Below, piece by piece: positions 33,054 through 43,843 of a stretch of DNA of 64,000 nt; position 1 is the stretch's first letter, and each line of letters begins with the position of its first letter. Location: positions 48,473,980 through 48,537,979 of the forward strand of contig JARZZO010000004.1 in the NCBI GenBank assembly GCA_030544215.1. The letters run 5' to 3'. A program made the position numbers and the translations under genes. Below the pieces are notes generated by a model. The model was not told the origin of the DNA. It did no database searches and saw only the letters and a list, made by a program, of their open reading frames with translations. This DNA comes from Zantedeschia hybrid cultivar (lineage: Eukaryota > Streptophyta > Magnoliopsida > Alismatales > Araceae).

Positions 33054-34686
33054 AAACACAAAAAAAATCAAAAATCAAAAATCTCAAAAAAATCAAATAT
33101 CCAAAAAGCCATCAAAAAATTTGTAAATATGTACATACTCCCATAATATTTAAAAAAAAAAAAAAAAAAAAAAAAAATCCAACTATCTGGTGACTGCCAC
33201 GTAACCCCCTGTCTAGGTCTAGTTGCATGATAGGTTGGGTTGACATTGCGGTTTGGCTAAGACTTTGGTCCACCAGAACCTTGGACGTGTCTACTTTACT
33301 TTCATACGGATCCCTATGCTCATCATGAGATGCACACACCTGCACGTTTTTCAAAAAGAACCTGTTTAAAATGAATTCCAAGTCTTTAGTATACTGTCAC
33401 GATGCAACTTTTGCTCTTCATCTCTCGACCGATCAGGACAGTTGACGCCCTTAAACGGCCGAGCTCAACAAATTGCGGTTCTTCAAAAAAACCCAATAGA
33501 TGTAACCCCTCAACAAAAAAGGGCCCAGAAATAAAATATAAAGGACCAGAGCACGTGAAGAGGGCAGTGTCCCCGCAGGCGGAATATCAAATAACCCCAA
33601 TAAATGTCAAGAGCGGAAAAGAAATACAAAAAAGAAAAAGGGGTTCAAACAATCATGAAAAAAGCCTGGTCGTGACCGTGCCTGGCCATGAAATTTACCA
33701 AAGGCCTGAAAAGTCAAAATAGGGGCATCTAAGAGGTCAAAAGGGGTCCGTTTTGTCACAGCTCCCCCTTTTAACGGTTTTGTCGATCCTCCTGTGAGGT
33801 TTGTCTCCACAATTTCTTCATTTTTTCTCCCCCAAGGTTCAGCACGAGATGGCTATCTAAAGACTGAACATCATTTTAAAATGGTTCGTTTTCAAAAATC
33901 GTCACATGCTCACATGATCACAGGAGTCTAAAATGGGTGAAGAGTAACGTCGATGTTTCTGGTGAACTAATTTCTTAACCATAATCTCGATGTGTACTCT
34001 CGAAAACTTCGGGCTTAGGTCAATGCATGCGCGTCACCAATCGGTGCGACGGCGTCTGATTCCGGGTCAGCGTCGCGCGGTTGACCGCTAGGGTTCCAAG
34101 GTGTTCCATCATATACCTTCTAGATTGTGAGGAAAGAGACCCGGGTCGGGCAAATCATTTACCTCGAAAGCTTTTTGGGCAAACTTGGTGGTCGGAAGCA
34201 GCTGGGAGCCTAAGCATGGCATGACGGTATTGTCATCAGTATGAGTCTTAACCGGTCAAGGTTAGTTTGAGGAGTCTAGAGGCCCAAATCAATCTAGATG
34301 TGAGCTTAGGATACCTGGAAAGTTGAGTGTGCATTATCCTTTCGTCACTTGACTAGGCTGACTTTGGGCAGTCACCAGGTAGACGGAATCAAAACATGTT
34401 AATATCATTTGCATTTGCATGACGCATTCATATTTCCCCATTTGTCTGGTTAGTAGGACACGGCCCCTTGACCCTACGCGAAGGCTAGGGAAAAGGTAGT
34501 TGCTCTCTTTTGGGCAAGGGGCCGAAAACAGATATTACTAATAGTTTCCCCTAATGTTGTACATGCAGGAATCACAGGTACGAACAGAGAGCGGAACAAA
34601 GAAGTGCCCATGTAAATATAGAAATATGCAAACATAATATCATACATCATCACAACACAGGGGCATACCCCTGCGCCTGCTCTCTC
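33054..34686. other. Ogre-1 region after integrase, non-coding
   Basis: No gene is seen on either strand. An A-rich zone (33055-33177) includes a run of 27 A. Further on are CAAAAA-rich and mixed stretches without long frames. A fragment at 33402-33722 is open but has no motif. This part separates the sense pol region from the 3' end of the antisense PMD gene, so both transcripts would end here. The terminators are not identifiable. Confidence 0.6.
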
Positions 34687-37675
34687 TCAATCCTTTCCCC
34701 TTCCCCCCACATCATCATCTCTCCTATCCCGAGAGGGGTGCCTCATCTGGCTCTCGGCATCCTCCTCACGAGCACGACGATGTCCGGAAGCTGGACGCAT
34801 GGACCCTGATGAACCAGCGGGTCGCAATGCCCTCCACGCATCCTCGGCTAAAAGAGAGTCGAGGTCTCTAAAGATGGAGCTCCCAGCAGGGGCCTGACCA
34901 GCTGACGGGGTAGGAACCGGGGGACGAGCTCCTGGACTCTGAGCGCTGGATCTCATAGCTCGTTCTCGCCCCTTCTTCATCACCCGGTCCCACAGGGTCC
35001 GGTACTTGAAATCCAGCTCCCGCACCTCTGCCTGTGACCTCACCAGCTCCTCCTGCAGGCCAGCCATCTTACCCTCCCAGTACACGTCTGGGTGGGATCC
35101 CTCGCTCACTCTGGCCCGAGCCGCCCGCTCCTCCAAAACCTGGTCCCTCAACTGCTGGTTGAGGTTCTCCAACTCCTGCGCCCGTGCCAAAGCGGCCTCC
35201 AACTCTTGGCGCTGTAAAATCAAGAAACTCAGGGCCAGACATGCTCAGTCATCATAACACAAGGGCAGAACAAATCTCACCTGCTGTGCCAAATCAGCCT
35301 CCCGGGCCTCCGCCCGGCGAAGGGCATCCTGCAATCTCGTCTCACAATCAACTGGGGCACCTGGCCCCTGGGTTGAAGGGCCCGCACCTGGATCCCCTCA
35401 CAGCCCATGGCGGATTAACGCCTCTCTCTGCGTCACAAAGATTTTGCAAAGTTAAGGAGAGGGAACCTTACACACTAATTCAGAAATTAGTTTTCTTACC
35501 AACTCTCTGATCTGGGTAAACAGATCGCTCGTCTGCAACACTAGAAGCTCATTCTGACTCTTTAAAATCTCGATAGCTTCAGTCTCAGGCATCTGTTACA
35601 GGAAAAAACACTAAGATTAGTCCATGGATAATTCAAGAGCAAGAAACTGAAGGGTTGAAGAGACGTACCCGCCGTGTATCCAGAAACATGCGGTTTGAGT
35701 ACCGCCGGGAATAATCTCCCATGTACTTGAAGCTGTTTCGTAAGGATTTATCCTCCTGCAGGGCATCCCCGGTGCGGTGCCATACCTCAATCTCAGCCCG
35801 CCTCACTACTCTCCAGTCTTGACCAATAGCGGGAGATCGGCGGCGACCTCGGTTCACATCAGGATGATCCGGGTAAGCAAGCAGAGGCTGATGCCATCCC
35901 CAGGTGCGGTAGGCCAGCCGGACGAAGAGGCCGTCACAGATGTTCACGCACAGTAGAGGCACCTCCCACCGGAACTGAGAAAGGCTCTGGGACACCCACG
36001 GCTGATCGGCCAGATCCTCCTCCGCGTATGGCATCCACACCACCTGAATGGAGTGGAGAATTAGATCCAATCGTTTCAGGTGCACAGGTACTTCAAGTTA
36101 CTCACCATATGAGGAGGGAATGTATCAAGCTGACCGCGGATGTCCTCCACACGATACGACACCGGGCGATAGTCCCGGACCACCTCCCACCGCGCCATCA
36201 AAGGGGTCCACCCCTCGCGGTCCGCTGATACATTCCCTTGGCCGAAGGGAAAGCGGGTGTAACCCCAGATCTGCAAGAGACAACCTAATCAGTACCTATC
36301 AACATAAGTAAGGATGGAGAACCACAGCTAAGAGGATTACCTGGAGGAAAGGGGTGAACCCACCCAAGTTACCAGAGCCCTGGCGGTAGCCCACCAGGTG
36401 GGAGAAGAGATGACCCAGCATGGCAGCTCCCCATGCCATCTTCTTCGCTGCCTCAAGATCCTCCAGCAGCGGCAGATACTTCAGATTAACTCTATCTGAA
36501 GCTGTGGCAAATAGCAGCCGCCCAAAGAGAAACAGGAGGAAGATCCGCAAGTTCTCGTCATCCGATCGGTCGTCCAAGACCAGGAGTGTCTCCACTCTCT
36601 CTGCGAAGGCCTCCAGTGTCTCGCTCGGCATCCGCCGCACCCGGCTCAACCCCACCGATCGGGCAAAGTGCCCAAGGGGTATGTGGGACAGCGCTCCCTG
36701 CACCCTGTAGTATCCCTCGCCCAAGAGTCGATCAGATAGCTGGCGATAGTCCCTGAGCTCAGGACCCACCACTGGATCTCCGATGACCGGCAGGCCTGTC
36801 AAGAATGACACATCCTCTAGCGTGGGCAGCATGTGGCCCCACGGCATGACGAAGGCCCGGCATCTGTCATCCCAGCGCTCTCGAAGAGCCACTAGGAAAG
36901 GCGCGTCTACCATGAAAGGCCGGACCCGGAACAGCGGCCCGAACCCGAAAGCGTCCACCTGGAAGATGAGCCGATCTGGCAGGGCGTGGTACCAGGCCCA
37001 AACCAGTTCCCATGAAACGCGACCTCGGACCCTCTGAGGACCGTGAAAAAAATCCAAAAATATCAGAAAACAAGGGCATAAACAAATTGAGGCTCCACCT
37101 GGCCGGACGGCAGGGTGACCGCCGCCCGCCTGGTCGGACGGCGGGCCCGTCCGCCGTCCGCACGGCCCGACGGCGGGCCCCTCCACCGTCCGTGAGGGCT
37201 GACGGCGGGCCCCTCCGCCGTCCGTGAGGGCTGACGGCGGGCACGCCCGCCGTCCGTACGGGCTGACGGCGTGCCTGTCCGCCGTCCGTCAGAGCGGACG
37301 GCGCCTCCACCGGCCACCCTCCCTGCGCTTCACAGAAAATCAAAAGAAGCTCACCTTCCTCTTCGGGGGCGCCTCGTCGCCGCCGCCGTCCTCTCCGTCA
37401 CCTTCACCTCCTCCCTCTTCCTCTCCACCGCCATCGCCTTCGTCTTCCTCATCTTCCTCTGCCGCCGCCACCTCCTCTTCTCCTTCCTTTCCGGCATCGC
37501 CACCACCGCCACCACTGCTGCTGCCGCTGACAGCGTCTTCTTCACCTCCGTACGTATCCTCGGCGTCGCCTGCGCGGATGACTTCAGCTCCGCCGCCGCC
37601 GCCGCTCGGACCCGCTCCCTCGCCGCCGCTGGCCCTCCTCCTCCTAAGAGCACGGGGAAGCCACACCCTCGCCAT
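34687..37675 (-). CDS. Antisense PMD gene with C-terminal coiled coil, 7 exons, one in-frame stop
   Basis: Exons: 37355-37675, 36341-37033, 36106-36270, 35669-36043, 35500-35592, 35281-35427 and 34687-35211. All six introns are phase 0 with GT-AG borders, and the exons join to 772 codons. Exon 1 encodes an acidic Gly/Glu-rich tail with PPKRK at its end. Exons 2-4 encode a plant mobile domain (about residues 108-515), with WDDRCRAFVMPWGHMLPTLE and DVSFLTGLPVIGDPVVG as its signature. Exons 5-7 encode a heptad-rich coiled coil (LRRAEAREADLAQQRQELEA; LENLNQQLRDQV) and a charged C-terminus. PMD proteins include MAIN-type nuclear proteins and transposon-encoded proteins; the function here is unknown. 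The only lesion seen is a TGA in exon 6 (CGA to TGA is the simplest origin). The gene lies within Ogre-1, opposite to gag-pol. Confidence 0.85.
37084..37313. repeat. Hairpin array in intron 1 of the antisense PMD gene
   Basis: At least five units of the form GACGGCGGGC-N-CCGCCGTCC lie between exon 1 (ends 37355) and exon 2 (starts 37033). Compared with the leader array (GACGGCCA/TGGCCGTC), two stem positions differ, and the opposite arm has the matching change. Spacers read GTGAGGGCT and similar. Confidence 0.9.
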
Positions 37676-38303
37676 GGACGTCCTCTTTCGTAAGACGAGC
37701 AAGAAAAGAAGAAGAAGAGCAAGAGAAGAAAAAAAGAAGAACAGGAGAGGAGCGCAGAAGGAAAAGAGAGAAAGCTGGGTTAAGTCTGCGTAAACCCCGA
37801 GAGGACGGCCATGGCATGGCCGTCCGCAGGTGTGGACGGCCACGCGTCCGCCGTCCGCCGGCGCGTGTTTGCCACGGACGGCCACGCGCTGGCCGTCCTC
37901 TGGCGTGGACGGCCATGCGCTGACCGTCCGCCGGCGCGTGTCCGCCACGGACGGCCACGCGCTGGCCGTCCTCTGCCGTGGACGGCCATGCGCTGGCCGT
38001 CCGCCGGCGCGTGTCCGCCACGGACGGCCACGCGCTGGCCGTCCTATGCCATGGACGGCCATGCGCTGGCCGTCCGCCGGCGCGTGGCCGCCACGGACGG
38101 CCACTCGGTGGCCGTCCACCCGCACGGACGGCCACACCCTGGCCGTCCGCCAGAACGGACGGCCATGCGCTGGCCGTCCGACCGCTCGAACGTCCAGGAG
38201 CCCGCCGTTCAAAGTCGGTTTAGCCAAGGGTTAGCCATTCGGAGGCAGATTGCTCACATGTGCAAAAGGAATTTCAGGGAAAATTAGATGTTGAAAGGCT
38301 ACA
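37676..38303. repeat. Hairpin array between the two antisense genes
   Basis: At 37803-38192 about twelve units of GGACGGCCA-N(4-6)-TGGCCGTCC stand in a row. Some are arranged in a larger repeat with GCCGGCGCGTGTCCGCCAC as spacer. Open frames of repeated DGHALAVRRR- or GRPARGRPW-type peptides in this zone are artefacts of the repeat. The flanks (37676-37800, 38195-38303) are promoter-side sequence of the coiled-coil gene and the 3' side of the second PMD gene. Confidence 0.9.
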
Positions 38304-39687
38304 TTATTCCAACGCTCTGCGCCCCATAAAAAAGGCACAGACAGCAGGACGGATATTGGCTAGATAGCCTACATATTCTGCGACTTCCCCTGAAGTCTCT
38401 GCTATATCTAGACGTGCCTTGGTGAACCGGGAGTGACGCCGCCATGCACGTCGGAGCCGGTCTATGGCCTGAACCTCTCTCGCGTACCCAGTGTGTCGCG
38501 GCACGATCAGGGTGTCATATAAGGCAGGGAATGGTACTTGTCTGGGAATGCCGATCTGGAGATGGCAGCGATGCCCCTGATACACAACCAACTCATCGGG
38601 GCCAATCAGCCACAGCTCGCGGTCGCGAGAAGCCCTCGTGGTGAACTCCATGCTTCGAAGGACCATTGGAACAAATATGAATTTCTCTACGGGCAGGAAG
38701 TTTAGGTAATCACGCCAGTCGTCCCGCGTCTTCAGATGAGCCGTGAGACACCTGACTTGATCCTCAGGGCCAAGAAGCGAGCGTGCAGGATACCACGCAC
38801 TGTGCTGAAATATTCTCGAGGCAGAAGTTACACTTTCATCAAAATCGAAGGACACATGCATCTCCATCCATAGTTGCAAAGTGAACAGACTTCCTCTCGC
38901 AGATCGTCCCATGCTCATATGGCTGAGCCCCCCGTACAGGTGTGACAAGATCACCGGGGCAAGAGAATGGCCTCTCTGCAGTAAGTACAGCACGCTCACA
39001 TATTCCTTTTCTAGCACCGAGCCTGTAGTGGGGAACCACAGGACTCCCCCAAGAACCAAGCACAAACCTCGCATCAGTCTTTCAGGTTCGACCACCTTGC
39101 GCTTAATTTCTCGGATCAGCCAGTATGCAAGTCGGTCAACGAGGATCCCTCGGCTATTGGTCATACGGCATGCCTCCCGTTTATCCCGGACAATGTCAGC
39201 GAAGGTCTCTTCCCACGAAGGCAAGCCAGAAGGATCACCGGCGGCTAGACCCTCCCAACCATAGAAAGTCTCCACCTCCTCCAGCAAGACTGTTGCCTCG
39301 AACTCCCTAAAGACAAAGGTGTGGGTCTCCGGATGCCATAACTCCAGCAGCGCACCCAATCCTTCCCAATGCCAGTGGATGGCAGTAAACCATTTGGCAA
39401 ACACGATAGAGCGTGTCAGGTTCCATTGATGCATGAACACCCTCATGCTTAGTGTGATCACTTCCAATAGGGCCGCGAGCCATGCATACTTGCGGGTATG
39501 CCTAGCATCAGGGAACTTTGGGAGGGGCTGCGAGGTAACCAAAAATCAACAAAAAAGAAGAGAGAGACGAGGCAAGCAAATAAAGGTCCTAGCCTACCTT
39601 TCCGTGGGCCACCAGGTTGCTCAGGTGGCCATCCACATCAGACAGAACTCCAAGCCCTTTGGCAGCACAAGTAGGAGACGAGGCCAT
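38304..39687 (-). CDS. Antisense PMD gene, 2 exons
   Basis: Exon 1 is 39598-39687 (ATG at 39687, 30 codons, ending HGK before GTAGGC). Exon 2 is 38304-39527 (starts PLPKFPDARHTRKYAW after CTCGCAG). The phase-0 join gives 437 residues without lesions. The PMD signature includes HWHWEGLGALLELWHPETHT, FVFREFEATVLLEEVETFYGW and a Trp/Arg-rich C-terminal half. It begins directly with the fold and has no coiled coil or acidic tail, unlike its neighbour 0.6 kb downstream on the same strand. PMD-like extra frames are known in some Tat elements, but their role is not established. Antisense to the element's genomic RNA. Confidence 0.85.
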
Positions 39688-40888
39688 TCTTGAACAGGAA
39701 AAGTTGAAGTTCTGGAAGAGGACCCCGCGACAACAACCCTTTTATCATCTCGGGATAACCTCAACACTTTCCACACTCCACAAAAGACGGAGAGGCATCC
39801 ACATCCCTTTCCTTTCCCCCTTTTGTGGACGGCATGCACTTTGTCTTCCACCTTTTCGTGGAAGGCAAGCCCCTTGGCCTTCCATCACTTTGAAAGCAAA
39901 ACCCATCCACGAGAGGACAAGAAGCCTTTCCCCCCTCTCTTCAAGGGGGTAACCTCACCCCACAATTAAAGAGACTACCATGATCCATGAATTAATGGCC
40001 CATCTCAGAATTCGAGTCGAAGCCATATAGGATTGGCATTCTACCGATAGAATAGCCATATCTTCCATATCGGCTTCGACTCGAAACAAAACATCTGCTT
40101 CTTATCTTCCTGCAATTTGAAATGTAATGTTGTGATTATTGAAAAATATGGACGTCGTTGATGTGCGTTCTTGCAGCTGCAGGGAATCGGAGGCGAATAG
40201 GACCAAAGACACAGGAGGCTAATAACTTCGGGCATATAGACTATGAGTTCCTCTTTAAACAAACCGATGAGGAGTCTATATTCCCCAAGTTATTCGATTG
40301 GCCAATAAATTCCTCCTGGTTGCATTAGGAATTTATTTTTTTTTTCTAAATTTCAACCCAGCATGCATTTACATAAGCATTCATCCTCACCCTAGGGGCA
40401 ATGACCATAATTTCATCACTCTGCTTAACCCATCACTGATCTGTGATTCGGGCAGTTGTACGTTTGTTAGCCTTTGATTTGCAAGACCCCTTTCCCTTTT
40501 TTTCAACACGTGTGCTTAAGATTCTCTCACTTGGCGATCCCATGATGCGCCAGGCCACCGCGCGCCCGTTGTGTCGAGAGTTCTTCAAGTTACACTCCTA
40601 CACCTTTCATGCTCGAGATCCCCTTGGGCCAGATCGCTATATTCTGGTACGCCAAGGTCTCGCGGTCCCAGCACCCGAGGGTCCCACGGACTGTGATTCT
40701 CTAGTACTGAACTTTGTTCCATTTCATAAACCACTCTTGCAACTCACATAGCCAGCCTTCACACACTTGCCGCATTTGCATGTCATCCTTGGGGATAGCT
40801 CATCCTTCTCCGGGCTGTCCAAAATCAACTTCGATTTCCGGAACACCTATTTATCATTCCGTTCCACTCCACTGCAAAACAGGTGTCC
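39688..40888. other. Ogre-1 region between antisense genes and 3' LTR
   Basis: Mostly non-coding. On the minus strand it would hold the promoter of the 2-exon PMD gene. A fragment at 39831-39885 resembles the LTR array (GGACGGCATG... CTTCCACCTTTTCGTGGAAGGC). An open frame at 40443-40751 (102 codons) shows no known motif. Palindrome TTCGAGTCGAAGCC...GGCTTCGACTCGAA is split across 40010-40085. Confidence 0.5.
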
Positions 40889-40900
40889 CGGAGGGGCATT
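40889..40900 (+). other. Ogre-1 polypurine tract
   Basis: CGGAGGGGCATT ends exactly at the 3' LTR start, the expected place for plus-strand priming. The core GGAGGGG is purine-only; CATT adjoins the LTR. Confidence 0.65.
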
Positions 40901-42595
40901 TGTAGACACCGATTTTGGACCAGCCTTTTGGTCATAAATCCCCTCCACCATCAGCTCATCATCATAAATCCCCTCATTTCAGTCATCTAAGCCCACTACT
41001 AGTTAGGCCCATTAACCAAATCCCGACCATTTTTCACCTTTTCGTAGAAGGCCAACCCCCTTGCCTTCCACCGCGAAGGCCACCCCCCGCCTTCTACCCC
41101 CTTCGAAGGCCAACCACCTTGCCTTCCACCTTTTGGCCACCTTTTTCACTTTTCGTAGAAGGCCAACCCCCTTGCCTTCCACCGCCTTCGAAGGCCACCC
41201 CCCGCCTTCTACCCCCTTCGAAGGCCAACCACCTTGCCTTCCACCTTTTGGCCACCTTTTTCACCTTTTCGTAGAAGGCCAACCCCCTTGCCTTCCACCG
41301 CCTTCGAAGGCCACCCCCCGCCTTCTACCCCCTTCGAAGGCTAACCACCTTGCCTTCCACCTTTTAGCCACCCTTTTCACCTTTTCGTAGAAGGCCAACC
41401 CCTTGCCTTCCACCGCCTTCGAAGGCCACCCCCCGCCTTCTACCCCCCTCGAAGGCCAGCCATCTCGCTCTTTTTACCACCTTTTCGTGGGAGGCCAACC
41501 CCTTGCCTTCCACCGCCTTCGAAGGCCACCCCTTGCCTTCCGCCTCCTTCGAAGGCGACCCCTCGCCTTCCACTCCCCTCGAAGGCCAGCCGGACCGCCT
41601 CCCACCACAAAAGTGGAAGGCATGTCACTTGGCCGTCCACTCCTTAACCACCTTCTTGACCCCGTCTTCCCCACGATCTCCTCCACTCTCCGCCCTCGCC
41701 CCCCACTACTCCGACCACTTCCCACTCCGTCGACTGCCGCGGCCACTACCACCAACCCTTGACCACCCCCCATTGGTTGAAGGGTGATTTACGGGGATTT
41801 AGACCCCTGTTTTCTCCCTTTTTTCCTTCGCCTATTTAAACCCCCCACATCCTCTCGAGCAGGGGGTTAAGGATTCTGGGAGGAGGTTAAAGATTTTGGG
41901 TTAAAAGGATCTTCTGGGTTAAAGAGGTGGCTTCTTGGAGGGAAGGCTCAGAGGAGGTTGGCAAACGGTCGGGAGGAGTCTCGGAAGAATCCTTCGCATC
42001 TCAAATGGGCTTGTTTTCTTACTCCTCTTCTCTTTTCTCTTCTTTCACTTTCAACACCTCATTTCACTTTTCACACACGAGCACTTATCTGCATGCATGC
42101 ACCCTAGAATGACTTAGTAATCCCTATTTACCCCAGAGGTTTTAAACAAAAAAACGAGAGGTGGGCGGCCATAACATATGGTCACCTTCCCTCCCCACCA
42201 TCCATCCGGTGCGTTTCCCTCTGATTTTAGTTAGTTCCTTACATTTTTATGGATAGGTTTTGTACGTTACAGTTCTAATTGGGTTCTTCTTTGTTTGGTC
42301 TTCCCTTTTCAGGATCCTTACCACCTACACGCGTGCAGAGTACCGGGCTCTCTTCCTTTGGCCGGCCGGAGGAAGGGAAGGAGGAACCAACATCTCCCGC
42401 TCCCATAGAACGCGATCATCTTCTACATTCCTGCGGAGCACAGGAACTGAAAGGTAATGCTCCTGGCGATCACACTCTCATTTCTAACCCCTCCCCTTTG
42501 AATCGCCACAGAGCTGAGACGAACGGAGGAACCCCCAATTCCGAAGCCACGCGGGCGCTGCACCACCGCGGAGGGGGACGTTCCGGGCGCCTACA
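40901..42595 (+). repeat. Ogre-1 3' LTR
   Basis: 1695 bp, TG...CA, followed by the AGAAT duplication. Outside the hairpin array it matches the 5' LTR apart from scattered substitutions, for example near 42022, 42158 and 42464. The array (41045-41625) contains one more block of about 110 bp than the 5' LTR. The TATA-like box is at 41831. Confidence 0.95.
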
Positions 42596-43571
42596 AGAAT
42601 GTGCTTTGACTTCTGATGTGATCTTAGTTCCTTGCTTGAGCTATTGCCCCATTGTTGTCACACAATAATGGAACATGATCTGAAATGCTTGGAACTACTC
42701 CAAGCACAGAGATGAACTTCTTCATCCAAACCGCCTCCTTGGCCGCTTCAGCTGCAGCAATGTATTCTGCTTCGGTCGTCGAATCTGCAGTTGTTTCTTG
42801 TTTGGAACTTTTCCAACTTACTGCACCTCCATTTAACATGAACACAAATCCAGACATGGATTTGCTATCATCCATATCCGACTGGAAACTCGAGTCAGTA
42901 AACCCTCGAAGTTCCAAGTCGTTTCCTCCATAGACGAGAAATAGATCTTTAGTCCTTCTTAAGTATCTAAGGATACATTTCACCGCCTTCCAGTGTTCCT
43001 CACCTGGATCAGCCTGATATCTACTAGTGACACTTAGTGGGTGTGCCACATCAGGCCTAGTACATAACATTGCATACATGATAGATCCTATTGCCGAGGC
43101 ATAAGGAACTCTATCCATGTAAGCTTTCTCATGAGGTGTTTTGGGAGACATCCCTTTAGAGAGATAAATTCCATGCCTCATTAGAACGAGACCTCTCTTG
43201 GAATTTTCCATGCCAAACCTTTTGACTATGGTGTCTATGTACATAGATTGGGATAAGCCAAGCATCCTTTTGAATCTATCTCTATAGATTCTTATTCCCA
43301 GAATATAGGATGCTTCTCTCAAATCTTTCATGGAGAAGTTTTTGGATAACCAAGTCTTTACTGATGACAACATTCCTACATTATTCCCGATGAGTAGAAT
43401 GTCATCAACGTAAAGTACCAAAAAGGTAATTGCGCTCCCACTAGTCTTTTTGTATACACAAGGTTCATCTTCATTCTTAATGAAGTCATAAGATTTGATT
43501 GTTTCATCAAATCTTAAGTTCCAAGTTCGGGATGCCTGCTTTAATCCATAAATGGATCTTTGCAGCTTCTT
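42596..43571 (-). pseudogene. Copia polyprotein: RT palm to RNase H, split by Ogre-1
   Basis: Minus strand, from RSIYGLKQASRTWNLRFDE (43560) through LYVDDILLIGNN (the YVDD catalytic box), SYILGIRIYRDR, IPYASAIGS-like VPYASAIGSIMYAMLCTRPD and the RNase H blocks GFTDSSFQSDMDDSKS and SKQETTADSTTEAEYIAA. This is a Tork/Angela-type copia pol. A one-base deletion after CDNNGAIAQA (near 42625) puts the remaining EPRSHQKSK-equivalent out of frame. The protein then continues at 23510. Gag, protease, integrase and the 5' LTR are missing, since the 5' side ends abruptly at 43571 against gypsy-1 sequence. Confidence 0.93.
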
Positions 43572-43843
43572 TCATAGCCATCTGTCCAAATAACGTGAAC
43601 CCCTTTTGTAGTCAGCCTCATTAAGGGTGCTGCTATAGTGGAGAAATCCTGGATGAACTATTTGTAATAGCTAGCCAAACCCAACAAATTTCTGACTTAT
43701 GTTACCGAACTAGGCCGTTCCACTGCAACACTACTTACACCTTGGCTAGATTTACTGATACTCCCTCTCCAGAGATCACATGCCCAAGGAAGTGCACTTG
43801 CTCTAACCAAAATTTGTATGTGTTGAATTTGGCATAGAGTTGG
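43572..43843 (-). pseudogene. gypsy-1 RT/connection fragment
   Basis: The minus strand encodes LYAKFNTYKFWLEQVHFLGH, VISGEGVSVNLAKV and, in a shifted frame, NLLGLASYYK.FIQDFSTIA and APLMRLTTKGVHVIWTDGYE. That is the RT thumb and connection of a chromovirus. Stops and a frameshift are present. The first residues continue exactly from the RRHQL end of the piece at 49589, with the solo LTR 43844-49583 between them. Confidence 0.88.

Larger units (their letters stand above)
23511..42595 (+). mobile_element. Ogre-1: complete 19-kb Tat/Ogre LTR retrotransposon
   Basis: The two LTRs (23511-25095 and 40901-42595) start TGTAGACACCGATTTTGG and end GCGCCTACA. They are flanked by a perfect 5-bp duplication AGAAT (23506-23510, 42596-42600). 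Order on the plus strand: primer site, leader with hairpin array, gag, protease plus G-patch, RT, RNase H, second RNase H and integrase. Two antisense spliced genes follow. The G-patch, the second RNase H and the large 3' region with extra ORFs are hallmarks of the Tat/Ogre lineage. By eye the LTRs differ at only a dozen or so sites apart from one array-length change, so the insertion is young. A few lesions remain: a gag/pro frame change, an RNase H frameshift and an integrase stop. Confidence 0.93.

Noticed and set aside
37800..38290. Long repetitive open frames (GRPARGRPW, DGHALAVRR peptides) on both strands
   Set aside because: They follow the GGACGGCCA/TGGCCGTCC array exactly and have no start context or conservation outside the repeat.
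40443..40751. 102-codon frame upstream of the Ogre-1 3' LTR
   Set aside because: No family motif, and nothing shows splicing to the antisense or sense genes.
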